From Pseudorasbora parva (Eukaryota; Chordata; Actinopteri; Cypriniformes; Gobionidae), in NCBI RefSeq assembly GCF_024679245.1, contig NC_090191.1, positions 4,791,004-4,855,003 of the forward strand: 64,000 nucleotides of DNA, written 5' to 3'. The translations under genes were made by a program, and so were the position numbers. The first letter of the stretch is position 1, and every line of letters starts with the position of its first letter. The notes beneath the pieces were generated by a model that did not search any database, was not told the DNA's origin, and saw only the letters and a list, made by a program, of their open reading frames with translations. Positions 1 through 11,950 of this stretch are shown in pieces.

Positions 1-505
1 GAAACCTCCCACAATCTCTCTTGAAGCCAATACGGAAGTAATGTAAACTGCAATTCCTCAACTGGCCACTAGAGGCAGGCTCCAGAAGGAGCAGAATCTC
101 ATTGAGCCCCATGATAAAATTCTCAACTTTACAGCAGAAAAAAAACATGTTTACAGCCTGGTACAAATTGTGGTTTTTGCCTATACGGCTAATTTTGACC
201 TTCATGATAACTGTGAGGGGGGTGATTTTAAATGAACTCATTCATTTACGTTATATATAGCCGTAAATTTCTGCATAATTAAGGGCGTGGTTACAGGTGG
301 ATAGCCATTTATCTGCCGTTTATAGTCATTGCATCACCTCAGCTCCGCACCCATACGGCCTTTTTGCCCATTTTCTGTTTTCCAGGAGTGACGCGCGATG
401 ACTCGCTCACAAGATGGCGACGCCCAGCTCGCCCCTAGAACGGCTTATCGGAATCCTATGGGTGACGTCACGGATACTACGTCCATATTTTTTTACAGTC
501 TATGC
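1..505. repeat. Right part of a dispersed fish repeat
   Basis: The stretch ends in CATATTTTTTTACAGTCTATG-like sequence (about 483-504), an end I recognise as common in cyprinid genomes. The reverse complement of that end (catagactgtaaaa) recurs near 35805 and 52030. The left end is outside the window. It stops directly against zinc-finger coding sequence, so it probably inserted into a zinc-finger exon. No transposase is visible. Confidence 0.5.
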
Positions 506-507
506 TT

Positions 508-600
508 CAAACGGGAGAGAAGCCGTTCACATGTGGTCGCTGTGGGAAAAGTTTTAGGTATAAAATAGTTCTGGACTACCACATGAGTATTCATGAATGA
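508..600 (+). pseudogene. C-terminal finger of a truncated C2H2 zinc-finger gene
   Basis: Thirty codons read a TGEKP-type linker (its first residue Gln instead of His), one complete Cys2-His2 finger (C-x2-C, H-x3-H), and a stop at 598-600. The finger ends HMSIHE, exactly like finger 9 of the gene at 22935-23845 on the other strand. The two are therefore paralogues in opposite orientation. Everything 5' of the linker is replaced by the repeat at 1-505, so this is a disrupted gene unless the rest lies beyond a long interruption outside the window. Confidence 0.75.
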
Positions 601-740
601 GAGAACTGGTTTTACAAGTTTTCAGTGTGGAATGAATTTCACAGACAGGAAACACCTCATGTTTGAGAGACTGAATAATGTAATAATAATTTGCACTTTG
701 AGATTCTTCTGAAAGAAAAGTGCGTTATAAATAAAATCTA
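601..740 (+). other. 3' UTR of the zinc-finger remnant, with poly(A) signal
   Basis: Non-coding continuation after the stop codon. It includes an AATAAA signal at 730-735, followed by an ATT-rich tract. Confidence 0.5.
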
Positions 741-2079
741 TTATTATTATTAATGTGATGTTTATTGTAAGAGTACTAAATCACCTTAGAGCAGTGGTTT
801 TCAAACCCTGGGTTTAAAAAAAAATTTAGTCGCCAGGATGATTTAAGGAAAATGGAGTTCCATTAAAAATAACTCAAGTAAATAAGCTTCTGTGACTAGT
901 GACTCTTATTATTCTGACACAAGACTGAGAACATACATACATACACTTCTTATTGTAACATCATACACACAATTATCTGTTTTGCGCAAACTTATACACC
1001 ATTTAACACAGATTTTTTGGTTTCACTGATTGTGTATTAAGTGTTGTTCCTGTCCTCACCAAGCCATTTCTTCTTCAGTTTGACATATGAGTTATACATT
1101 TCACTGTTGATTTATGTATTGAACTAAGAAGTAAAACAAGGCCAGTAATCATGTTAGATGTTTATTGTTTTCATATAACCACATACATATAAATAGTTAT
1201 ACTTACGAACTGGAACATTTTCCTACCACAAACAGGCAAAACCCGGTCACAGTAAATGCCACCATTTTGAGTATCCCATTACCGCCAAGAAGGCACCGTT
1301 AATGTTTCTCATGTGTGAAGGGGAGTTTGGTGATCTGTTTGATTCTTGTTTTAGTATTCTTAAACATTAAAAGTTAATTAAGTTTGTTTTGTTCCCAAAG
1401 GTTTATATATTTCTGAATTATTATTATAACGGTCCAACTCTTAGATGATTTTTATTGCTTTCCTTAAATGTGTTAATTGGTTTAGACTAAGTAGGAGGGG
1501 CTTGTCTTTTTTAAGAGGAACTTTCAGAGTTGCTCATAGAGTGAATTGGAGATAATTATTGCTGCATTTTGGGCCAATACGTTTGTTTGTACAAATATCT
1601 TTTGAACTGTTTATTCTACTTTGTTTTTTATTCCCACTGTAAAATATAATTTGCACTCCATTTGGAAAACCTTTATTTGCATTTTTTGGAATAAACACTG
1701 GATCTTTGACCTCATTCTTACGCCACTTCATTTTTACGCCTCCATCTGCCGGTACATTCAAAGCAGTGGTGTTGCTTCTGTACAAAATATTGTTGGGCCA
1801 CTTTTTGCAGCAGTTTGCATACCCCTGTCTCGGTTACAATAACAAAACTTGTTTTCATAAAATCAGTCTATAGGCCTATACATGAAATATGTTTGATTTA
1901 AATATTTAACAGATTACCAAAAAGAAAGTAAAAACTGCGACTGTGCTGTTGAGTTTGGTTCATTATCGTGAGACGTGGCGCTCCTCAAACAAGTTCACAG
2001 AAAGGAAACCAGATGACAGAAAGCATGTCTTGTTTTCTTTATTTTACAATAGCACAATGTAAATAAACACTTCACAATT
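741..2079. other. No gene recognised
   Basis: AT-rich intergenic DNA. Short open frames at 1534-1842 on both strands show no known motif. There is a short acatac repeat near 935-950. Nothing else can be supported. Confidence 0.5.
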
Positions 2080-2753
2080 TTAAAGGTGCACTATGCAACT
2101 TTCCGTCCGCTAGAGGGCGCCTATTCAAAACAAAGGCGTAGTTTGATTACGCCAAGTTTGAGCGCAGCATCTTGGGACATGTGGTCTTCACCTCACAGCC
2201 GGTGGAAAATAGGACAGAGGCAGAAATCATATTCATGGATGCGGTTATTAACGTTACTGTAGTATGAAGCAGAGCAGGACTGAGTGTTGAGGAGCTGAGC
2301 ACGGCCACTGGAGCGATTGTGACACAAACAAACACACTCGTGAATTCCGGGACTTTTATTATGACGGGACGGGACAGGACACAGTCGCCGGGCGCGCGCA
2401 CTATTTCCACTTCCGGTCAGAAGTATAAGGTAATGCAGCTCTGTTTATCATATTAGATACATTTAAGTGTGTTTAAAATGATGTTATGACATTACTCTGT
2501 GCGTTCGCTCGGCGCTGCTGTGACATGTTCACACTGCTAAGAGAAAAGAGCTTCTGCAGAATAAAACCGAGGTTAACGCCTATATGACGTAATTGACAGG
2601 CGACTCCCTCAAACGCTATGCTGACACATTACTCCTTAGTTAAAATAGCAATTTTCTCACAATTTACAAATAGTTAGAAACATTTGGGATATTGTAAGTA
2701 CTCAACTGTGTTTGGATATTTTACTGCAAAAATACTACATAGTGCACCTTTAA
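2080..2753. mobile_element. TTAA-flanked MITE, copy 1 (piggyBac/Kolobok-type target)
   Basis: TTAA at 2080-2083 is followed by AGGTGCACTATG. The right end reads CATAGTGCACCT followed by TTAA at 2750-2753, giving a perfect 12-bp terminal inverted repeat with TTAA duplications. No transposase is encoded, and the open frame at 2147-2410 (minus) has no recognisable domain. A second copy lies at 16025-16713 in the opposite orientation. TTAA is the target of both piggyBac and Kolobok, and the sequence does not decide between them. Confidence 0.85.
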
Positions 2754-2814
2754 ACGATGTCCTACTCTTATTATCTGTATGACTAAAATTATGGAATATT
2801 TTATGTTTCCTCTA

Positions 2815-4451
2815 CAGTCCCTGACAAAAGTCTTGTCACTTGTGAACAAATTGACCTAAAGTGCCGCTGAAATACATTTCTAATCAAGATTTTTTTTAAA
2901 GAAATGGCTCATTTTAATCCCACCAGCTTTTGTGATGATGTTTCAGTGAAAAACTAAACTTTCAAAAAGTATTCTAATATTCACAGCTTGGTAAAGCCCA
3001 TTGAGTCAATTTTTGCAAAGACATAAGTGTTGTCGCCTTGTCATATGAGCTTCACCTGTGACTAATAATGGATCAATTAGGTCTCAGGTGTGTATAAAAA
3101 GAACCCCAGTACACTAGACCTTCACATCAACTGCAACTAGACCTCTGCAAACATGCCTAAGATTCACCCTGAGACTAAAGTTTTGATTATCAAGAGGCTG
3201 AAGACCAGATCCACTGCTGATGTGGCAGACACCTTCAATGTGTCTCAGCGTCAAGTACAGAGGATAAAAAAAAGATTTGAAGAGACTGGAGACGTTTTTG
3301 ACAAACCCAGGTCAGGCAGACCCCGCAAGACAACTGCTCGAGAGGACCGTTTGTTGGCTCGAAAATCCAAGGCCAGCCCATTTTCCACTGCAGCAGAGCT
3401 CCACGAGACCTGGTCACCTGAAGTCCCTGTGTCAACCAGAACAGTTTGTCGGATTCTGTCTCAAAATGGCCTCCATGGTCGATTCAGTGCCCAGAAGCCA
3501 GCACTAAACAAAAGACAATTGAAAAACCGTGTGGCATTTGCCAAGGCCCACAGCCTGCTAAAAGGATGGACGCAGGAAAAGTGGCAGAAGGTGGATTTTT
3601 CAGATAATTCTTCTGTTGAATTACACCACAGTCGCCGCAAATATTGCAGGAGACCTACTGGTGCCCGAATGGATCCGAGATTCACCCAGAAAACAGTGAA
3701 GTTTGGTGGCGGAAAAATCATGGTCTGGGTCTCCAGTATGGGGGTGTGCGAGAGATCTGCAGGGTGGAAGGCAACATCAATAGTCTAAAATACCAAGAAA
3801 TCTTAGCTACCTCTTATTCCTAACCATAAAAGAGGCCAAATTCTGCAGCAGGACGGTGCTCCATCGCATACTTCCATCTCCACATCAAAGTTCCTCAAGG
3901 CGAAGAAGATCAAGATGCTCCAGGATTGGCCAGCCCAGTCACCAGACATGAACATCATTGAGCATATGTGGGGTAGGATGAAAGAGGACGCATGGAAGAC
4001 GAAACCAAAGAATATTGATGAACTCTGGGAGGCATGCAAGACTGCTTTTTTTTAGCTATTCCTGATGACTTCATCAATAAATTGTTTGAATCCTTGCCAA
4101 ACCGCATGGATGCAGTCCTTCAAGCTCATGGAAGTCATACAAGATATTACATTTGGATCTCATAGCACCACAACTTAATTTGCTGACATATTTTTGTATT
4201 TGCAGTAAATTTGTTCAATTTCTGTATAGGCGACAACACTTTTGTCTTGCCAAAATTTGACCTTTCTGTCTTGATTAAATGATAAATATTTTTTCTGTGA
4301 AAATTATTTATTTCAGTGCATTAAACATCATTTGGGAGGGTTTTAGCTTTTCATATGAGCTATTTCTAACACCAATGAATTAATTAAAAGTCAGGTTAAT
4401 ATCAGGTATTTCTAGAAAATAGATAAGCGACTAGACTTTTGTCAGGGACTG
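2815..4451 (+). mobile_element. Tc1/mariner transposon with inverted repeats
   Basis: The ends CAGTCCCTGACAAAAGTC (2815) and its near-exact complement (to 4451) are flanked by TA dinucleotides at 2813-2814 and 4452-4453, as expected for a Tc1 target duplication. Secondary matches (tgtcgcc/ggcgaca) inside each end suggest long, complex terminal repeats with internal repeat sites. Length 1,637 bp, typical of Tc1 elements. It carries one transposase gene that is no longer open. Confidence 0.93.
3153..4165 (+). pseudogene. Tc1-type DD34E transposase, frameshifted
   Basis: This would encode the cut-and-paste transposase of the surrounding Tc1 element. The first 211 codons (3153-3788) are open. 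They start MPKIHPETK and include a paired-type helix-turn-helix (VADTFNVSQRQVQRIKKRF), a GRPRK hook, a second HTH, and the first catalytic Asp in the SDNSS context. After a frameshift near 3770-3830 the C-terminal half continues in another frame with QQDGAPSHTS (second Asp) and SPDMNIIEHMWG (Glu), ending near 4165. Another frame break lies at the poly-T near 4045. All catalytic residues remain recognisable, so decay is recent or moderate, but no intact protein can be made. Confidence 0.9.
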
Positions 4452-4741
4452 TATGTGCATTTTAAGACCAATGTGGCTCAGATTTTTTTTATTGAAAACA
4501 TCTTTTAGAAATAACATTTCCAACAATGTACATATTAAACAAGTAAACTCATTTCGCAGTCATAGGACAGAAATGGAAAGAACGTAACAAAAGAGAGAGA
4601 GAAAAATAAAAGAAAAAATAATAATTTAAAAAAGAAAAAATAATAATAATAACAATAATAATCATGTTACATGAAAGATCTCATCATATTTCTTCAAAAA
4701 AGAAGTACATTTTCTTTTATCAATTAATCTTAGAGATTTGA

Positions 4742-5266
4742 TTAAATATTGTACTTCACATAGCCTAAGAAATCAATAACAGTCGAAATTTTCTTAAGAA
4801 ACCTTTGTTTGTGAAAATAAAACTTGGCCGCAAAAAGAAAATTAAAGATACAATACAAGAGAAAAATAAATGACAGATGCTGGGATGAGCAGAAGCATGC
4901 ATGCATTTCCTTGACTTTCTTCATGTTGTATTTGTAGCTTGTCGTTGCAATCCTTGTGAGGCATGCAAGATGTTCATTGGTGAGGTGGTTTCTCTGTTTC
5001 CTCTTTATCAAATTCATGGTTGATAATGTTGACTCGCAAGTGTATGTGCTCACAAAGAAGGACATAACTTTTTGCACAAGTGGCTTCAAAGTGGGAAAAT
5101 CTTCTTCAGACAACAAACTCCAGAAGTGACCAACACCTGCTCCGAGTTCAGCTTTGAGAATGTCTTTTGTCTGCAGTTCTACAATTTCACTTTCTAAAGC
5201 AGCACGCTGAGTAGGGCAGAGCAGAATGATAGTTGGAGTGAGAGATGACACATCCTTGTGGAAGGG
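4742..5266 (-). pseudogene. hAT-type transposase-like gene, C-terminal half
   Basis: Read on the minus strand, this contains ALESEIVELQTKDILKAEL, then EEDFPTLKPLVQKVM, then STYTCESTLSTMNLIKRKQR and NHLTNEHLACLTRIATTSY. Together these are the hAT dimerisation region of transposase-derived proteins of the GTF2IRD2/ZBED-like group. The open frame continues into the flanking LTR, which is not part of the gene. The N-terminal half of what appears to be the same gene lies at 13247-14902 in the same orientation. The retrotransposon between them splits it. Non-functional as it stands. Confidence 0.82.
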
Positions 5267-6185
5267 TGTCACAGACTGACTGTGACCCCAGACTTTTATA
5301 ATGAAGGGACTGAACATGGGTATGTGCATACACTGAACTGTTTCCACCATTACACATACACACAAACTAAATGCCGGCTAAAAATACAATCTGATGTTGC
5401 GGGTTTGTAAGCTGATGTTGGTGTTGTAATATCCCTTATTCGTCCCAAGTTATCACTTTCCTTGTTTTGTTTGTTTAATGCTAAAATGTGTTGAAATGTT
5501 TAATGTTCAGTGATGCATGCTATTATAATATCATTACACACACACAAAAAAAGAACAACATACTTTACAACATAAGAGTTTATTTAATTTCATTCAGTAT
5601 CAGTTTAACTTCAATACATTTCAAACTGCAACACATACCTTCGGGTGCACCTTTCACTTGCCAAACCAGTACACATGGAAAGTAGCCATTTTTAAGCTAG
5701 CATTTGCTCATCAAAGGTTACTTCATCTAGTTCTGACCTCATGGGGGAGGGAGAGAACCTGGGATGTAAGTGTTTCCTTATATGTTTTGTCTTTATTGTT
5801 TTGAGCTCTGTACATGTTAGTAGTTGTAAACAATATATGTTGTAGAGTTGAAATGTTGTGAAGGTTTTTTTTGTTTATGTCTTGTCATCTGTATGTAACC
5901 TATAGGTTTTCCCCTAAAATGGTATGCTCCAGAAATAGGAGGAGCCAAAGCCTATAAAAGAGGCAGCCATTTTAGGGAAAAAGGAGGATAGTGTGGAGAG
6001 ATTGAAACACGTTTGTATTTTTGGGCCTGTACATTGGCATAGCCAACTTACATTCGTATATTGCAAGTTTATTTTCTTTTGTATTATATTTTTTGATTAT
6101 TGTTTCTGTTTTTTTTTTCACTATTGGTACTGTATATATATATAATATTTTTTCACCTTGGTGAATAAAACTACTGTACTGTACA
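5267..6185 (+). repeat. 5' LTR of the Gmr1-like element
   Basis: It begins TGTCACAGACTGACTG and contains a TATAAAAG box at 5953-5960 and an AATAAA-type signal near 6164. It differs from the 3' LTR by only small changes, mostly in homopolymer and CA tracts, until the last about 10 bp. There the match weakens just before gag sequence begins, so the exact 3' boundary is uncertain and may be truncated. Confidence 0.9.
5953..5960 (+). promoter_or_regulatory. TATA box of the 5' LTR
   Basis: TATAAAAG in the context AAAGCCTATAAAAGAGGC. The same box occurs in the 3' LTR at 13016-13023. Confidence 0.7.
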
Positions 6186-6186
6186 G

Positions 6187-6579
6187 TTCCAGAAAGACCG
6201 TGATGAGCGTCAGGAAAGAGAGATTGCACGGCGAGAGCAGCACTACAAAGTACTCAGCCACCAGGGCACCCAACTACAGATGGATATGGAGCGTAGCCGA
6301 GTTAAAACTCCCGCTTCAGATGGTTCACTGCCAAGGGTATGGGACCAGGAGCCACGTCTGGCTAGGCTTGAGGACACTGATGACATTGAACATTTCTTGA
6401 CCACTTTTGAAAGGTTGGCAGCTGTTTACCAGTGGCCAAGGAGAGACTGGGCAGTTCGGCTCATACCATTACTTACAGGCAAGGCCAGGAGTGCTTTTGT
6501 GGCCATGAACCCTTCTCAAACCCAGGACCATGATGAGCTTAAACAAGCCATACTGAGAAAGTATGAGATCAGTCCTGAG
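6187..6579 (+). pseudogene. Gag capsid (SCAN-like), 5' part, interrupted
   Basis: The frame is open from directly after the LTR without an initiator, starting FQKDRDERQEREIARREQ (coiled-coil-like). It continues into a helical capsid segment with DDIEHFLTTFERLA, WAVRLIPLLTGKA and DELKQAILRKYEISPE. This region resembles the SCAN domain, which is known to descend from the Gmr1-type gag capsid. The start of gag is missing. The frame is cut at 6580 by a DNA transposon and resumes at 8459. Confidence 0.82.
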
Positions 6580-7803
6580 CAAGGTTATTTTCGTAAACGA
6601 AAACTGAAACTAAGACTAAAACTATTGGTCAAAAAACATTTTCGTAAACTGAAATAAAATTTAAAAATCTGAATAAATAAAAAACTAAAACTAAACGAAA
6701 CTAACTACTCTTACTAAAAAACTAACTGAAATAAAATAATAATTAGCAAAAATAAATATTCGTTTTCGTTGTTAATAAGCTCTCTTTAATGTGGTGGAAA
6801 ATCTGACTGTGGCGGTTGAGAGAGTGTCTATTGCGCTACTGCGCGTCAAGTGAGCTGAGGAGATTAACCGCTGTCCTGTGACGGACGTGTGCAGACAGTC
6901 AACACATCGCCAGTCCTAAACGGGAGTTCACAAAGAATCAATGCGTCCGTGACAGTGAAAGGGGAAATAACACAAGGTAATGAGATGCACGTTGAACTTC
7001 TTTTAAGCTCACTGTTTTAGAATGCCGTTTCTTACATGACGAGAGACGCAGGCGCAAAAGTCAGCAACTATATTAGCAAATAACGTTACTAGCCTACTGT
7101 GCGTTTGAGATTTCATGTTTGCATAATATTGACAGGCTCAAAGGTGTTATCATAATCATTTACTACTAATAATATTATTATCTGTGTGGAGACATTTCCC
7201 CACAAAGTAGGGAATGCCAGGACACACACACACACACAGGTTTGTTTCACTATATAAGTGAGGACATTGCATGGACTTACATTGATTTTATATCAGGTTA
7301 ATGATATTTTATATCTCCTAACCCAATTCCTATCCCTAAACCTACCCATCCCAAGAACGTGCAAAACAATAGATTTAAATAAAGACATGTTTTGGCCGAT
7401 TTATAAGCCTTTTTAACTAGTGAGGACCAGTCTTACTAGTCAGTTATCATAATATTTTACTAGATAAGTGAGGACATTGGTCCCCTTTACAATTATTGCA
7501 CAACAAACACACACACACACACACACACGCACGCACACACACATGTCTGGTGCGCTATCTTTGTGGGGACTTGCCATATAGACGGTTTTTATACCATACA
7601 AACCATATTTTCTATCCCCCTACACTGCCCCTGCCCCTAAACCTACCCATCACAGGAAACATTCTGCATTTTTACATTTTCAAAAGAACTCATTATGTAT
7701 GATTTATAAGCTTTTGTACCCATGGGGACCTCAATTTAGGTCCCCACGGTGACACGAGTCTGTGTGCATTCAGTTTGAAGTCCTCACCAGGCTAGAAAAA
7801 CAT

Positions 7804-7865
<62 letters not shown>

Positions 7866-8450
7866 CAAAACAGTGTGTAGACACTGCTAGCCTACATTGT
7901 ACTACTGAAGAAATTAAAATAAGCTTTTAATTGTTTAACAATATTTCATCTGTTATGAGTGAGTTTGTCTGGAATTTATAATTTTTACTTTTATATTTTA
8001 CGTTGCATCTATTTTGTTCTTTAAGATAGATCCTATATAGGTCATAGTTTGACTCAAGCTTTTTTGCTCAAAGGTGAAGACCCAACTTTATGCATGTTTT
8101 GTAAGACTGTCCTGGGTTTAAACAATAATGCTTGTTTATCAAGTTATTTCACTTAAGGATGTTTAGTAAGATTAAACTCTAATCTGTTAATTAAACTTTG
8201 CTGAAATTAAAAACCTTGATTTGGTCTCTACACTTCATTATGGTAACTCTGCTAAACTATAATTACTAAAACTAAAACTGAAACTAAATAAATAAAAACT
8301 AAATAGAAATGTATTTGCAAAATAAAAACTAAACTAAAACTAGCAAAACCATTTGTAAAACTAAATAAAACTAAACTGAAATTTGTAGCAAAATTGAAAA
8401 CGATAATAAAATAAAAACTAATTTAAAAAAGCAAAACTATAATAACCTTG
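6580..8450. mobile_element. Non-autonomous hAT element inserted in gag
   Basis: The ends CAAGGTTATT (6580) and AATAACCTTG (to 8450) are perfect inverted repeats, flanked by the 8-bp duplication GTCCTGAG at 6572-6579 and 8451-8458, the hAT hallmark. Both subterminal regions are rich in AACTAAAACT-type repeats. The interior (about 7200-7760) contains a module with GTGGGGAC and CCTAAACCTACCCATC motifs that also occurs at 36190-36595. No transposase is encoded. Confidence 0.93.
7802..7861. repeat. (CA)n microsatellite
   Basis: About 30 uninterrupted CA units inside the hAT element. A shorter interrupted CA tract lies at 7498-7543. Confidence 0.95.
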
Positions 8451-8458
8451 GTCCTGAG

Positions 8459-10033
8459 ACATACCGGACAAGGTTCCGTTCTCTGAGCACCCTGACAGAT
8501 GAGTCACCACAAGAACTCTATACGCGGCTTAAGGACTTGTTCTGCAAGTGGGTCCAGTTTAGCCAAAATAGTAAAGAGCATCTTATGGAGATTATCGTGC
8601 TTGAACAATATCTGCGGGTGTTGTATCCAGAAGTAAGGACTTGGGTCAAGGAGCACAATCCAGCCACTGCGGCCGAAGCTGCTAACCTAGTAGAGGCCTA
8701 CATTGCTGCAAGGAGGGGCCCTGGAAACTTCCGTTATGCAGGCATACTACCATCTTCTAAGGGTAAGTCTGAGGGGTTTGGGGTGACTTCAAGCTCTCAA
8801 AGCCATGTTAAGATCCTGAAGCCTACACACCCTAAACCCACCTCTCCTGTTTCCACATTACAACCCCGTGTCCAGCAACAAGTTGTATGTTATAATTGTG
8901 GCGAGCCAGGACATACTAGGCCAGAATGTCCGTTGAAGAAGCCTAGGACAACTAGTCTTTGTTATGTTCCCAGGCCAGTGCAGTCATCATTTCCCCCACA
9001 TGACACAGAGCCCATTATCACAGTGTTATTGAATGGCAAGCCACTTCCGGCTTTGGTTGACACAGGATGTGTTCGAACTCTGATACAAGCCAGATATGTA
9101 CCCAGAGATAGCTGGAGTCAGGAAGAAACACTGACTGTTTGTTGTGTGCATGGTGATAACACTGAATTACCTACAGCTGAAGTCTATATTGAGGTGCAAA
9201 ACCAGCCATACCTGATGAAAGTTGGAGTAGCCCAGAATCTGCCATATCCTGTTCTGTTAGGCACAGATTTGCCAGTGTTAGCAGAGTTGGTGCAGGAGAC
9301 AGCATGGTGTGGTGTAGTGACGAGGGCTCAGGCTAAACATAACGTACAATCTATCCCACCAGTAGAAAACTTTAAAGCTCTGCAGATGATGCCTTTTTCC
9401 TCAGAGGAGGTGCTAGGAGAATCTAGACCTACTGAGGAAGTTAGGCTGCAGCAACGTAGAGGATGGGTAGAAAAGTTAATTGAGACCTCAGAACCAGCTG
9501 GAATACAGGCAGAGGCACCTGAACTGAGTGAGACAGACATTGTCATTCAGAACAATGTAGCACAGCTCCAACAAGAAGATTCCACCTTAGCTGCTTGTTT
9601 TAGGCATATTAGCGAGAAGCGAGGTGTTAACACTTTGTCAGATGAGACGTATGTAATAAAAAATGGACTACTGTACAGAAAGAGTAAGGAGGAGGGAACA
9701 CAGTTGGTTGTACCCAAGACACAGAGAAGGGAGGTGTTAGCAATGGGACACTCCATCCCCTGGGCAGGCCATTTGGGGTTTATGAAGACATTCATGCGGA
9801 TTGCTAAGAGGTTTTATTGGCCAAGAATGTACAGTGATGTTAAAGAGTATTGTAAGACATGCCCTGAATGTCAACTCGCTGTTGGTCGCACCCCTGTTTA
9901 TGCTCCACTGGTACCACTACCCGTTGTTGACACACCCTTTGAGAGAATTGGGGTGGATATTGTTGGCCCTTTGGAGAGAAGCCAGGCAGGGAATAGATTC
10001 ATTTTAGTCATATGTGATTATGCAACGAGGTAA
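8459..10033 (+). pseudogene. Gag-pol: capsid end, CCHC knuckle, protease, integrase N-terminus
   Basis: This resumes the frame broken at 6579: the rest of the SCAN-like capsid (FCKWVQFSQNSKEHLMEIIV and YIAARRGPGN), a CCHC zinc knuckle (CYNCGEPGHTRPEC), an aspartic protease with LVDTGC, then the integrase HHCC zinc-binding segment (H-x-H pair near SIPWAGHLG, then CKTCPEC) and the first catalytic Asp in GVDIVGPL. A TAA at 10031-10033 ends the frame inside the integrase core. The following codons stay in the same frame and are clearly its continuation, so a point nonsense change is the likely cause. Confidence 0.9.
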
Positions 10034-11950
10034 CCTGAGGCGTTCCCACTTCGAGAAGTCACTGCTAAGCAAATATCCACAGCACTCATAAAATTGTTCT
10101 CACAAGTAGGCATACCTCGTGAAGTCCTCACAGACCAAGGTCCCAACTTTATGAGCTGCACATTACAACAAGTATATCAGCTGTTAGGGATTAAGAGAGT
10201 ACGAACCACCCCTTACCACCCACAGACTGATGGTTTAGTTGAACGGTTTAACCAAACCCTGAAGGTAATGCTCAAGAAATTTGTCTCTGAAACAGGCAAA
10301 GACTGGGACAAGTGGCTGGCTTTCCTCTTATTTGCCTACAGAGAGGTACCACAGGCCTCAACAGGGTTTTCACCTTTTGAGCTCCTTTATGGCCACCATG
10401 TAAGAGGACCCTTGGACGTGCTGAGAGAGAGCTGGGAAGACATGGACAGGTCCAGTAAGCAAAATATCCTCAACCATGTCCTCAAGATGAGGGAGCAACT
10501 TCAAAAGACCACTGCACTTGCTCAAAAGAATCTACTACAGTCCCAAGCCCAGCAGAAAGCATGGTATGACAAAGCAGCACGGACACGCACCTTCCAACCT
10601 GGTGAAGAGGTCCTGTTACTGTTACCCACGTCAGAGAACAAGCTGCTGGCAAAGTGGCAGGGCCCCTATCGAGTCCAGCGGAAAGTAGGTCCAGTGACCT
10701 ATGAAATTGAAATTCCCTCGAGAAGCCAACCACTTCGCATCTTCCACATCAACATGTTTAAGAAATGGCATCCCCGTGCACAGCCCGGAGAGCCTGTGCA
10801 GGGGGCAACAGACTCAGTGACTGACAATGCCCTGTTTGTGAAAGCAGTGGAGGAGGAGGAGGAGGAGGAGGTTGAAGAACAGTACATTCCTGGTCAACGA
10901 AAGAAAGGTCAACTGAGCCTAGGACATCTGGGTAAAGAGCAAAGACAGCAACTATTAGAGTGCTTACCTGATCAGCTCTTCATGGAGACACCCGGTAGGA
11001 CTGACCTGGTCTCTCACTCCATTGTCCTAAAAGACCCTAAACCCATCCGCCAGCCAGTCTACCGTGTGCCAGAGCGGCTACTGTCAGTAATGAAACAGGA
11101 GCTAGACACTATGCAGGAACTGGGAGTGATAGAGCCATCCACTAGCGAGTGGAGTAGTCCGATTGTGCTGGTTCCCAAAAAGAATGGCTCTCTCCGGTTT
11201 TGTCTTGACTTCCGCAAGCTGAACAGTGTCAGTAAGTTCGATCCTTACCCCATGCCAAGGGTGGATGAGCTGGTGGAGCGGCTAGGAAGAGCTAAATATC
11301 TCAGCACATTAGACCTCTGCAAGGGGTATTGGCAAGTTCCTCTGCAACCGGAATGTAAGGAGCTTACAGCTTTTAAGACTCCCTTTGGGCATTATCAGTT
11401 CCAGGTTCTTCCTTTTGGGCTTCATGGGGCTCCAGCCACATTCCAACGAATGATGAACCAGATTCTCTGTGGAACAGAAACATTTGCAGCAGCTTACCTT
11501 GATGATATTATCATCTTCAGTCAGAGTTGGGAGGAACACCTGGGACATCTTAAAGAGGTGTTACATCGGATTAAGGCTGCTGGACTGACAATTCGCCCTG
11601 ACAAATGTGCCCTGGCTAAGATGGAAACTCAGTACCTGGGGTTTGTGCTGGGACACGGGGTGGTCAGGCCACAAGTCGGGAAGGTCGAGGCCATTTTAAA
11701 TGCAGAGAGACCTAAGACAAAGAAACAAGTCCGGTCTTTCCTGGGGCTCATAGGCTGGTACAGATGCTTCATACCAAACTTCTCAGCCCGGGCAGTTTCC
11801 CTGACTGACTTGACTAAAAAGAGCCGGTCCAACAAAGTGGATTGGACAACAGACTGCGAAAGAGCTTTCCGGGACTTGAGGGACTCTTTATGCAAAGAGC
11901 CAGTGCTCCAGAGTCCTGACTTTGAACAACCTTTTACGGTACAGAGCAGA
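10034..11950 (+). pseudogene. Pol: integrase core and C-terminus, then reverse transcriptase
   Basis: After the nonsense codon the frame stays open. The integrase continues with LTDQGPNF (second Asp) and LVERFNQTLK (Glu), then a basic C-terminal segment (FQPGEEVLLLLP, KWQGPYRV) and an acidic Glu-run linker near 10850-10880. Reverse transcriptase follows with VPKKNGSLRFCLDFRKLN, FGLHGAPATFQRMMN and the active-site motif YLDDIIIF. Integrase preceding RT within one frame supports the Gmr1 assignment. A small insertion near 11943-11950 shifts the frame just before RNase H. Confidence 0.9.

Noticed and set aside
2147..2410. 87-codon minus-strand frame in the TTAA MITE
   Set aside because: The matching region of copy 2 is not open in the same way, and no domain is visible.
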